Made by a program: the position numbers and the translations under genes. Below the pieces are notes generated by a model. The model saw nothing but the letters and a program-made list of their open reading frames with translations. It was not told the DNA's origin and ran no database searches. A stretch of 33,420 nucleotides of DNA, taken from NCBI GenBank assembly GCA_017417585.1, contig JAFPYX010000073.1:1-33420 (forward strand), in the 5' to 3' direction. Source of the stretch: Victivallales bacterium. GTDB taxonomy: Bacteria > Verrucomicrobiota > Lentisphaeria > Oligosphaerales > Oligosphaeraceae. Below are positions 15,456 to 24,800 of this stretch, piece by piece (the stretch's first letter is position 1; every line of letters begins with the position of its first letter).

Positions 15456-16370
15456 CTATTCGTCAGCGGGATAGGGATATCCCCAGTAGTCTTCTCGAAG
15501 CACGCGCGGCCACTTCTCCTTATCCTTGACGATATTGTCATAATAGAGTTCGTAGGCGTCAAAATTCGCGGCATGGCCATCCAGGAAGCCGGCGTCCATT
15601 TTGTTGCCATGGGTATTCCCCCAGTACTTTTTGAACTCGTCGCGGAAAGTTCCCCCATTGCCAAATTCATTGGCGTTGGAATTGTTTCTAGGATTGCTCG
15701 GATCATGCAGTTCACACCAGACATGGCGGTTGCCGGCCTTCAAGTCGGAACTGATGTGATTCTCGTTATTGATTACATCGGAGCTGGAAGAAGCAAAGAA
15801 ATAGCTACGAACCGTCGCGGCGGTCTTGTTGTTGTCGAAGAACAATACCGCAGTTGCAGGGTTCTTGGCACGCGCGAGGGTCAACTTGGAAACCTCATAG
15901 ATCGCCGTATAGGAGACGCCGTGTTTCGGGTTGTCAAGGTCGTTTTCATCCTCATCCGCGGTAGGGCACTGGAAGACCTCCGGCGCATGCAGGACACTGT
16001 TGAGCTTGCCCGCCCAGCTCTGGAGGGCTTTCGACTCATCCGGATCCCACCAGTTGCCATTGGCCTTGCCTTGAGGTCCCCAGGGATTCATCACTTTGCC
16101 GGTATCCTTGTAGCGGTCGGTCTTGGGGCTTTGGTTGACGTTGGTATTGTTTTTAATGAATCTGCGCCCGCCATTGCTGAACGGCAGACATGTATTCCAG
16201 TCTGCGGCATAGACATTCGCGCCCTGCATCAACTGGCGCAGGTTGCCGACGCATTTGACCACCTGCGCCTTGGAACGTGCCTTGCCGACGGCGGGAATCA
16301 ACATGCCGGCCAAAATCGCGATGATCGCGACAACCGTCAGCAATTCAACCAACGTAAAATTCTTTTTCAT
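15456..16370 (-). CDS. Pseudopilin-like protein with H-X9-DG domain
   Basis: A 304-residue protein with a type IV prepilin-like N-terminus [22 protein letters not shown]: short basic leader, Glu at +5, then a hydrophobic helix. The residue before the predicted cleavage site is Asn, not Gly. The body ends in the H-X9-DG signature (HGNKMDAGFLDGHA) known from prepilin-type proteins of Planctomycetes, Verrucomicrobia and Lentisphaerae. It would be anchored in the inner membrane and possibly assembled into a pseudopilus. GGGAG lies 9 nt before the ATG at 16370, which excludes the ATG at 16379. It is the last gene of three long paralogues (with 16475-17332 and 17368-18177), sharing NPWGP, DNNKTA and H-X9-DG blocks. 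The terminator at 15388-15431 follows. Confidence 0.88.
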   Translation of the reverse strand: MKKNFTLVELLTVVAIIAILAGMLIPAVGKARSKAQVVKCVGNLRQLMQGANVYAADWNTCLPFSNGGRRFIKNNTNVNQSPKTDRYKDTGKVMNPWGPQGKANGNWWDPDESKALQSWAGKLNSVLHAPEVFQCPTADEDENDLDNPKHGVSYTAIYEVSKLTLARAKNPATAVLFFDNNKTAATVRSYFFASSSSDVINNENHISSDLKAGNRHVWCELHDPSNPRNNSNANEFGNGGTFRDEFKKYWGNTHGNKMDAGFLDGHAANFDAYELYYDNIVKDKEKWPRVLREDYWGYPYPADE

Positions 16371-16474
16371 TCTTCGCATCTCCCTTTTGATGAAGTCAAA
16401 GCGAATCCGTTAAAGTCATCTGGTTTCCAGATCCATTTCTTCAGGCGAGACAAAGACTTGTTCGACCATTTGTC

Positions 16475-17332
16475 TTAGTTTTCGTATGTATGTCCGTAGT
16501 AATCTTCGTGCAATACACGTCCGTTGTTGCGCACGACATGTTCGTCCAGCAATTCATCCGGTCGGAAAGAACCCGCGTGGCCATCCAGGAAACACGCATC
16601 CATCACGCCGCCGTGGGTTTCGCCATAGAGCTGGAAATCGTCCCTTGAACCCTCGTTAGGGGGCAGATCAGGGGTATCACCATCCCCTTTCTTTTTACGG
16701 AGCTCACTCCATAGCCAGCAACAACCGTTGCTTCTAATGGGCGCTGTGGGAACATAGTCAGTTCTGGACTGGGCAAAGAAGTAGGTGCGAACGGTATTAG
16801 CAGTCTTGTTGTTGTCAAAGAGGTACATTGCCGAGTCAGCCCGGAGAATTTGTGGCATTTTCTTACGGGAGATTTCATAGACTGCGGTATAGGAAACGCC
16901 GTATTTGGGATTGGACAAATCGGTCTTCCTCAACTCCTGAGCACTGGGACACCGGAAAATCCCCGGCTCTTTCACCTGTTCATTAATCTTTCCCGCCCAG
17001 CTCTTACGAGATTTTTCTATATCGGAATCCCACCAGTTGCCATCCGACTTCCCTTTGGGTCCCCAGGGATTCATCTCATTGTTGTTTTCCGTGGTACGTC
17101 TGCTAGGAGCCTGAGTGCCGAGATTTCGTCCGCCATTGTTAAACGGCACATATCCTTTCCAGTCGTTGGAATAAATCAACGCGCTTTGTGCCAACTGGCG
17201 CAGATTGCCCACGCAGGCGGTGTTCTGCGCCTTCACGCGCGCCTTGTTGACCGCCGGCACCAGAAGCCCCGCAAGAATCGCGATGATTCCGATGACGACC
17301 AGGAGTTCGATTAGGGTAAAACTTTTTTTCAT
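16475..17332 (-). CDS. Pseudopilin-like protein with H-X9-DG domain
   Basis: A 285-residue paralogue of the two neighbouring genes. The N-terminus is [22 protein letters not shown] with Ser at -1 and Glu at +5. Shared blocks include [27 protein letters not shown] and the C-terminal [14 protein letters not shown] (H-X9-DG). Cysteines in IFRCPSA and SNGCCW may form disulfides in the exported domain. AGGA lies 9 nt before the ATG at 17332; an in-frame ATG at 17350 has no such site. It starts 35 nt after the gene at 17368-18177, so they are likely cotranscribed. A hairpin ATCTGG-TTT-CCAGAT (16418-16432) lies between this gene and the next. Confidence 0.88.
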   Translation of the reverse strand: MKKSFTLIELLVVIGIIAILAGLLVPAVNKARVKAQNTACVGNLRQLAQSALIYSNDWKGYVPFNNGGRNLGTQAPSRRTTENNNEMNPWGPKGKSDGNWWDSDIEKSRKSWAGKINEQVKEPGIFRCPSAQELRKTDLSNPKYGVSYTAVYEISRKKMPQILRADSAMYLFDNNKTANTVRTYFFAQSRTDYVPTAPIRSNGCCWLWSELRKKKGDGDTPDLPPNEGSRDDFQLYGETHGGVMDACFLDGHAGSFRPDELLDEHVVRNNGRVLHEDYYGHTYEN

Positions 17333-17367
17333 CGGTAAAAATCCTGTCATTCTAATGTTGCAACATA

Positions 17368-18177
17368 TTAAAGGGTGATAAAGTAGTAGTCCTCCTGGAC
17401 ATAATGTTCATTCCCAATGTCCTGCTCACCGGACCTTTTCTCTCTGATGATATTGTCTTCGATCAAGGAGCCATATTTTGCCGAGGCGGCATGGCCGTCC
17501 ACGAAGCCGGCATTCATCATGCCTTCGTGTGCTCTCGAGCAGATCTCCCATTCATTGCCCGGATTGTTCAGGCTTGTTCCAGGCACCCACATATTTGAAA
17601 ACAAAATCTTGGCATTGTTTCCATTACGACCCTTCGTAAAGTAATAAGTGGCACATGTATTGGCAGTGCAGTTGTTGTCGTAAATATAGATTGCCGAGTC
17701 GGTGTTCTTAATCTGGTCGAGCTTCAGGCGGGAGATTTCATAACAGGTGAGGTAAGAGAGCCCGAATTTGCGGTTGGTCCATGTTGCTTTGTTGTCCACA
17801 ACTGCGGCGGCGCAACGGAAGATACCGGCCTCCTTCACAATGCCATAGATCTTGCCGGCCCAGGCGCGGTTGGCGTCATACGCTTTCCCCGCATTGGAAT
17901 CCGTCAGTTTCCACCACTCATCGACAGAGGGCATGTCGCGGGCAGTCCCGGTCAGTGCGATGGGATGGGCAGGGTCTTCGTCCGTGCAGGGCTGGTATTG
18001 CTTCCAGTCGTTCGCATAAATCAACGCGGCCTGCAGCAACTGGCGCTGGTTGCCCAGGCAACTTACCGCCTGGGCCTTGTTGCGCGCTTTTCCGACGGCG
18101 GGAATCAGCAACCCGGCCAAAATCGCGATAATCGCGATAACTGTCAAGAGTTCAATCAGAGTAAAATTCTTTTTCAT
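17368..18177 (-). CDS. Pseudopilin-like protein with H-X9-DG domain
   Basis: A 269-residue member of the same family, with N-terminus [22 protein letters not shown] (Asn at -1) and C-terminal [15 protein letters not shown] (H-X9-DG). It differs from the two genes downstream by a different middle part and extra cysteines ([23 protein letters not shown]), which suggests disulfide-stabilised folds. The ATG at 18177 is chosen because the conserved leader starts there; the open frame extends to 18294 but into the promoter region. A promoter candidate lies at 18255-18282. It is probably the first gene of a three-gene transcript ending at the 15388-15431 hairpin. Confidence 0.87.
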   Translation of the reverse strand: MKKNFTLIELLTVIAIIAILAGLLIPAVGKARNKAQAVSCLGNQRQLLQAALIYANDWKQYQPCTDEDPAHPIALTGTARDMPSVDEWWKLTDSNAGKAYDANRAWAGKIYGIVKEAGIFRCAAAVVDNKATWTNRKFGLSYLTCYEISRLKLDQIKNTDSAIYIYDNNCTANTCATYYFTKGRNGNNAKILFSNMWVPGTSLNNPGNEWEICSRAHEGMMNAGFVDGHAASAKYGSLIEDNIIREKRSGEQDIGNEHYVQEDYYFITL

Positions 18178-18254
18178 GAGGAAATCCCCGCAGTATGTCG
18201 GCACCAGTGCCCCCAAAACTCCAGTCGGAGCAACGGCATTTTGTAATAAAGAAT

Positions 18255-18282
18255 AATTTAGTCTTTTTTCCTTAATTTTCAA
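18255..18282 (-). promoter_or_regulatory. Promoter candidate for three-pseudopilin unit
   Basis: Read on the minus strand: TTGAAA (18277-18282), 16 bp, TAAATT (18255-18260), followed by an 80-nt leader to the ATG at 18177. The 18178-18565 spacer contains this element and the terminator of the upstream gene; no gene is seen in it. Confidence 0.45.
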
Positions 18283-18480
18283 GTGTTTTAACATGACAAC
18301 TTTGGATTTTCATGGAAAAATCCGCGCAACATTGCGCCTGTGCCCGGCCCCCTTTGCGGCCTCGTGCAGAAGCATTGAACTTCCTCAGTTTTCCACGTAT
18401 GTTGTTTGTGTGAATCAAGCAAGTTGCCGGTATCATTCCCGAAATTTTGCCGGCCAGTCCGTAAGATCCATTCCCATTGG

Positions 18481-18521
18481 AAAGAAAACGGGCGGAGAAT
18501 CCATGGAGGAACCTCCGCCCG
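18481..18521 (-). terminator. Intrinsic terminator of 18566-19261 gene
   Basis: The stem CGGGCGGAG (18489-18497) with CTCCGCCCG (18513-18521) is 9 bp and contains an inner TCCATGGA palindrome. On the minus strand it is followed by TTTTCTTT (18481-18488). Confidence 0.8.
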
Positions 18522-18565
18522 AAACTCCATTTTCAGGAATTGGCCTAGGGGAAATCAGGAATGAA

Positions 18566-19261
18566 TCACTCTGACTTCGAGATCTTGAACCAACCGGGAT
18601 CGCTATTGTCATCGCCCTTGATGACATTGTCGATTTCCTTGTCGTTCAGGGAAACGACATGGCCGTCCATGAAGAGCAGGTTGGCCTTTTTGCCATGGGC
18701 GCCGGCATTGAGACTAGCAGGCGTGGAAGCACCTGAAGTGGAAGTGAATCCATCCGCCGCAAAGGTGTCCTCGGTCTTGTTTTCCGCGATGCTGATTGTC
18801 ATGCTGGGCGCCTCGATGCGGCTGACGGAAAGCAGGTTCTGGAGGTACTTCTTGTAAGGAGTCGTGTATCCATCGACGTCCCAATGGATACCCTGGTTGG
18901 AGAGGTAGCTGATGCGAATGTCCTCTTTCTCGGTGCCTTCCGCCACTTTCCAGGTCTTGCCCGCGCTTTCATTTTCGTCATTGGGGCACAGGAAGATGTT
19001 TTCCTTCTGGCCGACATAGTCCCACAGGCAATAGACCTGGTTGCAATCCGCTGCCCGGCCATTGGTGGAGAAGGTGTGCTGCTTGTTGTCCGTGACAAAG
19101 AGCTGGTCGGCCATGCCGAGCTGGCGCAGGTTGTTGGCGCAGGAGGACTGCTGAGCAGTGCCGCGTGCGCGGTTCACGGCAGGGAGGAGCATGCCGGCCA
19201 GAATCGCGATGATCGCGATGACCGTCAGCAGCTCAATGAGAGTGAAGCTGTTATGTTTCAT
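18566..19261 (-). CDS. Short pseudopilin-like protein with H-X9-DG domain
   Basis: A 231-residue protein with N-terminus [25 protein letters not shown] (Ser at -1, Glu at +5). The Cys pair in [10 protein letters not shown] and FLCPND is likely to form a disulfide. It ends with [16 protein letters not shown] (H-X9-DG). With 19724-20467 it makes a second, shorter subtype sharing [15 protein letters not shown] and [16 protein letters not shown] blocks. AAGGA lies 9 nt before the ATG. It is monocistronic: its own promoter (19389-19416), upstream repeated boxes (19431-19460) and own terminator (18481-18521) suggest separate regulation from the pseudopilin operon upstream. The subunit role is inferred. 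Confidence 0.88.
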   Translation of the reverse strand: MKHNSFTLIELLTVIAIIAILAGMLLPAVNRARGTAQQSSCANNLRQLGMADQLFVTDNKQHTFSTNGRAADCNQVYCLWDYVGQKENIFLCPNDENESAGKTWKVAEGTEKEDIRISYLSNQGIHWDVDGYTTPYKKYLQNLLSVSRIEAPSMTISIAENKTEDTFAADGFTSTSGASTPASLNAGAHGKKANLLFMDGHVVSLNDKEIDNVIKGDDNSDPGWFKISKSE

Positions 19262-19388
19262 GGTGGTGGTTCCTTAAATTGTCCTATTTGAGTTGATTCA
19301 AAGTATCTGCAGCACACGGGGATGACCACCCCAAAAAAGGAGCAAAGTCTGCCGTGTCACTTTTATCTGTTCATCCGTACCATTTCAA

Positions 19389-19416
19389 ATTATAGGCAAC
19401 TAGTCGATTTTTTCAA
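19389..19416 (-). promoter_or_regulatory. Strong sigma-70-type promoter
   Basis: Read on the minus strand: TTGAAA (19411-19416), 16-bp spacer, perfect TATAAT (19389-19394). It gives a leader of about 120 nt for the pseudopilin gene at 18566-19261. Confidence 0.75.
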
Positions 19417-19430
19417 GCAATTTGCCAAAT

Positions 19431-19460
19431 TGTCCATTTTTGTCCACTTCTGTCCGCCGC
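19431..19460 (-). promoter_or_regulatory. Three GGACA boxes at 10-bp spacing
   Basis: Three plus-strand decamers each begin with TGTCC (19431, 19441, 19451); on the minus strand these are GGACA boxes exactly one helical turn apart. The block ends 14 bp upstream of the -35 element at 19411-19416, a typical place for an activator bound in tandem. The binding protein is unknown. Confidence 0.5.
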
Positions 19461-19613
19461 GCAATAATCATTGCCGCACAATCCACCCTCCCTGAAGTTA
19501 TCAAAAATCCGAAAAACATCCTCCCCCATGTTCTCTCATCAAGAGACCTGCCTCTTGAAAAACAGGCAGTTTCTTCGGCTTGGATGTTGTTTCAAGCTTC
19601 TAAGCCTTTGAAG

Positions 19614-19635
19614 AAAACAGCCTGCGGCTGTTTTT
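19614..19635. terminator. Bidirectional intrinsic terminator
   Basis: AAAACAGCC (19614-19622), a 3-nt loop and GGCTGTTTT (19626-19634) make a 9-bp stem with T-rich tails on both strands. On the minus strand it ends the long pseudopilus operon after 19724-20467. Other small hairpins lie nearby (CTGCCT/AGGCAG around 19550-19570). The 19262-19723 spacer otherwise holds only the promoter and boxes of the next gene. Confidence 0.72.
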
Positions 19636-19723
19636 CGGACCAAAAGGGGTTCGGGACATCCGCCCCGCAGGATTTGTCGGTGTCTTTTTGAGGGAAAAGC
19701 TTTGCGAAATGCTAAGGACTATT

Positions 19724-20467
19724 CTACCGGGGCCACTTCTGCCAAGGCGAGGGAGTTTCAGACGAACCCTGGACAAGGGGTTTGGCCTCTCGTTCGCCAT
19801 CAAGAGTCACGGCGTGGCCATCAAGATAGAGATAGTTCGCGCGCTTGTTGCCATGCATGGAAAACGCCAAACGCTTGTACGCGGACTTGCTGTCCGTGAT
19901 ATTCAATGTATCGGAGGTGGTGCCATCCGAATAGAAGTAGTCCGCTATTCCGTTTTCGCCCAGGCTCATCACCGATGCGGGCGAATCCACTGCGCTCATG
20001 CTGAGAAGCTTGCCGACGTACTTCAAATAACTCGAACCGGTTTCAGAGTCGGTGGAAAGATTATTGCCGGTGCTGCCACCCGTTTTTTCATAATGGATGC
20101 CGCTGTTGGTCAGGTAGCTCATGCGCAATGACAAAGTATCATCCGATTTGCTGAATTTCCAGTTTTTAGGAGTCTCTTCCTTCGGATCCACGGGGCACAG
20201 GAAAATCTCCTTCTTCTGGCCGACATACTCCCAGAGGCAGTAGATCTGGTTGTATTTCTGGTCGAAGGACTGGACCGAGGAGATCTTCTGGTTGTTGTCG
20301 GACTGGAACAACGCCTCCGCCTTGCCCAGCTGGTTGAGGTTGTTCATGCAGGCGGTCTGCTCGGCGGTGCCGCGCGCACGGTTGATGGCGGGCAACAGCA
20401 TTCCCGCAAGAATCGCGATGATGGCGATGACTACCAGAAGTTCGGTCAAAGTGAAGCTATGTTTCAT
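19724..20467 (-). CDS. Short pseudopilin-like protein, H-X10-DG variant
   Basis: A 247-residue protein with N-terminus [25 protein letters not shown] (Ser at -1, Glu at +5). It is closest to 18566-19261 ([37 protein letters not shown]). The C-terminal signature is [15 protein letters not shown], with ten rather than nine residues between His and Asp-Gly. AGGAG lies 9 nt before the ATG. It begins 31 nt after the GspG-like gene 20499-21101, so it is probably the last gene of the pseudopilus operon, ended by the hairpin at 19614-19635. It may be an abundant or specialised subunit; this is inference. Confidence 0.88.
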   Translation of the reverse strand: MKHSFTLTELLVVIAIIAILAGMLLPAINRARGTAEQTACMNNLNQLGKAEALFQSDNNQKISSVQSFDQKYNQIYCLWEYVGQKKEIFLCPVDPKEETPKNWKFSKSDDTLSLRMSYLTNSGIHYEKTGGSTGNNLSTDSETGSSYLKYVGKLLSMSAVDSPASVMSLGENGIADYFYSDGTTSDTLNITDSKSAYKRLAFSMHGNKRANYLYLDGHAVTLDGEREAKPLVQGSSETPSPWQKWPR

Positions 20468-20498
20468 GGAGCAGATCTCCTAACGTTATGCAATGCGA

Positions 20499-21101
20499 TT
20501 AATGCGTGATGACAAACTGCTCAGCCTCTTTATCCCAGAGCACCGGAATGGAAAAGACGTTGTCCTTGCCCTGGCCTTTTTTCGTGGAGGTCCAGTCAAG
20601 GCCATCCGGCCCCAATGAGTAGATGACGATAGTGCCAAAGAGAGGCTTGGCATCCGGCAAAGCCGCGATGGAGGCGCTGGCATCCGTGCCAATCTTGCCA
20701 TTGCCATCGTGGTCCAGGTAGATGGCATATTTCCCATCCCAGGGGTCGGGGTAATCGCCCGGCGTGTTGTTCACGACATCCAGGAACTTGATCTTGCGCT
20801 TGTTGCAATCCTTGTAGTCGCCCCATTCGGTAGCGGGATCCCCTTCGGCCTGCAGCATCTTGATGAATTTCTCATAGTCGGCGGACGCGACCAATTCCGC
20901 CGCGGTGGACTTCATCGGCAGGACACCGTATTGGGACTCGTACTGCCTGATGGCGTTGACAAGGGTGGTGATTTCGGCCTTGGCCTTGGCGGCCTGCGCC
21001 TTCTTGATGGCGCCGTTGGTCACAGGTAGCAGAATCCCCGCCAGAATCGCGATGATCGCAATCGTGGCCAGCAATTCAACGAGGGTAAATGCGCGTTTCA
21101 T
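20499..21101 (-). CDS. GspG-like pseudopilin
   Basis: A 200-residue protein with N-terminus [25 protein letters not shown] (Ala at -1, Glu at +5). The alpha-helical spine is followed by NAIRQYESQYGVLP, the usual GspG pattern (Y-x3-GxYP). The end has DPWDGKYAIYLDHDGNGKIG and IYSLGPDG, which match the C-terminal calcium-binding loop region of GspG-type major pseudopilins. Those proteins form the pseudopilus of type II secretion in the inner membrane and periplasm. AGGAG lies 8 nt before the ATG at 21101. A hairpin at 21138-21163 and a heptamer array lie upstream, so its expression relative to earlier genes may be tuned. A second GspG-like protein is encoded at 21208-21696. Confidence 0.88.
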   Translation of the reverse strand: MKRAFTLVELLATIAIIAILAGILLPVTNGAIKKAQAAKAKAEITTLVNAIRQYESQYGVLPMKSTAAELVASADYEKFIKMLQAEGDPATEWGDYKDCNKRKIKFLDVVNNTPGDYPDPWDGKYAIYLDHDGNGKIGTDASASIAALPDAKPLFGTIVIYSLGPDGLDWTSTKKGQGKDNVFSIPVLWDKEAEQFVITH

Positions 21102-21137
21102 GATGTTATCTCCTTTGCTCGGAGGATTTGTTTTATT

Positions 21138-21163
21138 CAAAAATCTCAAGGTCTAAAACCTTG
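21138..21163 (-). terminator. Internal hairpin with T-rich tail (possible attenuator)
   Basis: On the minus strand CAAGGT, a 5-nt loop and ACCTTG form a 6-bp stem (21147-21163), followed by AGATTTTTG. It lies between two GspG-like genes of one operon, so partial termination could set their ratio. Confidence 0.4.
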
Positions 21164-21180
21164 TAAAGAGCAGACAATCC

Positions 21181-21208
21181 AACCTCTAACCTCTAACCTC
21201 TAACCTTT
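21181..21208. repeat. Tandem heptamer array, 4 units
   Basis: Three AACCTCT units and one AACCTTT unit run directly into the stop codon of the minus-strand GspG-like gene. Read on the minus strand the unit is AGAGGTT, related to the GGTGAGA array at 4-87. Confidence 0.9.
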
Positions 21209-21696
21209 TATTGCTGCGAGGCGTTGTCCCAGTTGGAGATGTCGTCCTCGGTGTTTGCAGTCTTGTCCCGTCCCTTGGAGGAGAGGTCGAAGGCGCCCTT
21301 GTTGTGGTTGCCGGGACACTGGTATCGTATGGCCTGTTCCCAGGCATCGGTGTATGTTTCGGCGTTAGCCTTGGCGGTCGCGGTGATGCCAGGAAGCTCG
21401 ATGAAAGTCTTCCCTTGCTTGTCCACGAATTTGTATTCAGTGGTTCCAAGAACAAGGGTAAGGTCACCGGAGTTCCGGTAGAACTTCACATCCTGGGCGG
21501 TATTGCACGGCGGGAAGTAGCCCTTTTCGGCGCGGTAGGCTTCCAGGGCGGCGGAGAGGGTCTGGATGGCGGAGATGGTCTTGGCGTCATCCGCCCGGCG
21601 GCCTGCATAGCCCATTCCGCCAATCAGGATGCCGGCCAGAATCACGATAATCGCAATCGCGACCAGCAGTTCGGTTACGGTGAAAAAACGCTTCAT
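21208..21696 (-). CDS. GspG-like pseudopilin
   Basis: A 162-residue protein with N-terminus MKRF-FTVTELLVAIAIIVILAG (Phe at -1, Glu at +5). It has the GspG-type helix and YRAEKGYFPP loop, and the C-terminal QCPGNHNKGAFDLSSKGRDK block with an acidic ending (TEDDISNW) typical of GspG. It would form part of the pseudopilus filament core. No Shine-Dalgarno sequence precedes the ATG; instead the right arm of the heptad inverted element (21703-21798) occupies that position. It follows the GspK-like gene by 106 nt. Two GspG-like genes in tandem may build mixed or alternative filaments. Confidence 0.85.
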   Translation of the reverse strand: MKRFFTVTELLVAIAIIVILAGILIGGMGYAGRRADDAKTISAIQTLSAALEAYRAEKGYFPPCNTAQDVKFYRNSGDLTLVLGTTEYKFVDKQGKTFIELPGITATAKANAETYTDAWEQAIRYQCPGNHNKGAFDLSSKGRDKTANTEDDISNWDNASQQ

Positions 21697-21702
21697 CTAT
21701 TC

Positions 21703-21798
21703 AAGTTTAAAGTTGAAAGGGTAAAGGGTAAAGTTGAAGGTCAAAGGCAAAAAGAAAACAAGTATTTAACTTTAAACTTTAACCTTTAAACTTTTGAC
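21703..21798 (-). repeat. Intercistronic inverted heptad element
   Basis: The plus-strand left arm (21703-21747) is a run of heptads such as GTTTAAA, GTTGAAA and GGGTAAA (twice). The right arm (21764-21798) has CTTTAAA/CTTTAAC units and is imperfectly complementary. The element fills the space between the GspK-like stop codon and the GspG-like start codon. In transcript orientation it has the same order of arms as the element at 12351-12434 in an unrelated operon. Confidence 0.8.
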
Positions 21799-21802
21799 TT
21801 AG

Positions 21803-24800
21803 TTAGTAGAGTTGGGTTCGCACGACGCGCATGGTGTTGAACCAGCAGTCGCGTTCGATGGTCATCAGGCGCATCTGCGTGGCAAGGATGGAGTACCACT
21901 CGGTAGCAATGCCCGTGTTGATTTGAACGGGATTGACCAGCTGCTTTTTGAAGTCCGCATTCGCAGCGTTATTCAAGTTAAAACCAGCAGGCAAGCCATC
22001 GATGTATTTGACGCTCTGACCGATGGCAAAGACGGTGAAGTACTCGTAGCGGGTGGAGAGCAGTCCGGCGGTGCAGCCGATCAGGGACTCCGCCATGCGG
22101 TCGTTGGCGTCTTTCGTTGCGGCGGCATCCTTGTCATAATACTTCGGCTGATTCTCAAGTTTCACGAAGTTGTAGAAGGCCTCGACGGGACTCCAGGACT
22201 GCTTCTTCGCCTGCGCAGGAGCCAAAACATCGTCATTTTTGTTGTCGTTGATAGGTCTTACAATGCCGTTATTATTGTAAGTCACCGTCTCGAAATTCAA
22301 ATCATTCGCGAATTTGAAAAGTTTTCCTTCCAACACGACATCTGGATCAGCTGTCCCGAACCAAAGAGGGAAAAATTCGTTGCGCTTGACCGATATTGCC
22401 TCCTGCTCCAAGCGGCCTGGCTGATAGACCTCGACTTCGCCATAATCTGGGTTCATCGGGATATTCGCCAGAAGGTAGCGGAAGGAGAGAGCATTGAAGC
22501 AATTGGGGTTGAACTTGCCAGGGAGGGGCTGGTTTGGGGAGAGTTCGTGGAGTTTGAAATAGTCGAGCAGCCAGGCATCGCCATCGGCGTATTTCTGACC
22601 GCCTTTGGGGCCGCCATATTTCTTGAGGTTGATGGTCTGGCCGGGCACGCCCCGGAAAACCGCACCGAGCTGCCAGAGCGAGGTAATCGGGTGGTTCGGG
22701 ATGAAGGCGGTGGAGAAGGTGTTTGGAGTTTGGTCGCCGCTGAGACCCGCAAAATTCAGCCCCGGTTCCAAATCCTTATCGACTGTGATGGTGCCATTTA
22801 CGCAGATGCGCTGGATGTTGGAAAGCGCCGCCTTGCGAAGCTTGTCTTGCATGCCAAAGCCCGCAGAGGTCGAGATTCCGACGGTATTGTCAGCGGTCCA
22901 GTTGTAAACCGCCTTGGGGAAACCGGAAACATTGCGAATGGCATTGTCCTCCAACTCATCGTACCACTGCCAATTCTTATGGTTGCAGCGGGGATCCTGA
23001 GCAACTAGCCAGGCAATCGGACGGAAGCTGGCCCAAGGCATCTCTATTCTCACCGCATTCTTTGTCCACAGGATGGTATGGTTAGCCCCATCTGCGTATG
23101 CAATGTCCAGCAGCGGTTCATCGACATCATTATCTGCAGTCATCACGAGAACATCCGTGACTTGCAGCCAAATTCCGGCGCGCTCTAATTTGCCCGGAAC
23201 ATTGGAGGCAGTAGCAAGATAAAGTTCAAAGGTGCCTGTATCATCATAGATCGTCGTGTCATCGACCTTGCGTGCCCCAAGGGGCGGCCCCGTGGGCGTA
23301 AATGTCTTGTCAATCACAAATGGCTTCGAATCGACAGAGAAATTAAAGGTGGAAGGAGTCGCATGAAGAGTCGCATAACCACTAGGCAAGTCAACCGAAT
23401 GTGTGCAGCCGTGGAATTGGTAATGGTTCGTTCCTGCGTCATTGTAATAGCCCGCGAACCATGGATTGATTCTGCCCCGGATGATCACGCGGACCTTTTC
23501 CGGCAGGTCAATTTCCTCGTTGAAGTAGTTCTGGAGCACCACACGGAGGTTGTAACTTGTCGTCCCTGAACCAGTAACACTCCAATACGACAGACCACTA
23601 CTGGTGGTATTCGCGGCAATTCTGGCAACATTCGTCAATTCCAGCCCCACGCCGATGACGGCGGGGGTCTTCTCGTTGCCACAGGCATCGCCGATGGAGA
23701 TGGTCGAATTTACGTCAATAGGGGTGGTGAACTCAAGGCGCTCAGGTGTCGCGCCGTTTGTCACAGTCGCCTCGTGGCTAATGGCGTTGTCGGAGTCGCA
23801 GAAGTCCACAAGATTGGCGAAGACCTGATCGGTAATGTCGTTGCCGGAATCATCCTTGAAGAGCGTCCCTCCGGCATCGGTGTCTAAAGCCGACCCGAAT
23901 AGTTTTTCGAAATTGGCGGTGAGGTAGGTTTTTATACTGGCTGAGGTCTTCAACTCCTCGCTGAGAGCGTTCCAGGTTATACGAGTTCCATCTGGCTTGC
24001 CGAGGTAGGCTAGGTTAATTTTCGGGCTGTCGTCAGTGCAGTCCTGGATATCGGTTTCCGTGCCGTGGAAGACGACCTCGCGGTCGTCGGAACCGCTGTA
24101 GAGACCATAGAGGCTGTAGAAATCGTGCAAGGCGTCATAAGCGTCCTCGCTGTCGTTTTTGACCACCGACAGGAGGTTGTCGTAGTTGAAATACTGTGGC
24201 GGGCAATCTTCGTCTTCGAGCTTCAGATTCTCTGCCACCTCAATAACATCATCGCCAATTCTCAATTCCTGAGGATGGATGCCATACTGGACGGTTTTTT
24301 TCTCGTCATATTTTCCGCCGTCGGCCAGGCCGGTGATTTCACCATCGGAATTGTATGTATATCCGGCGATGGCAAAGGTGCTATTCTTCACATCATTTAG
24401 TTGAACTCCAGGATCACTGCCATTCGTTGTCAGGACACCTACATTGTTGTCCTCATCTTTTTTTACGCTCGGAACATAGTTGTCGTTGCCATTTAGCGTG
24501 GCCATCGCCATCGCATTGACATTGAACTTCTGCCCCTCGGCAAGCATCAGGAAGGCGTAGCGGCTTTGGACATGATTGGAGGTATCCAGGATGTTGCGGT
24601 AGGTGAGATTAAACGAATAGTCCTCTTTATTGAAACTATCCCCAAAATTGTATGTGGCCAAGTTCAGGTATTCCCCATAATTGGTAGCAATCAGCAGGGG
24701 ATAGGGACGGTTGTCCGCACCTTTTCTATTGTTGCTGTCATGGGTATAAAACATATAAAGGTTCCGCTCTTTATCCCGATTTCCTCCGGCATCCTTGCCT

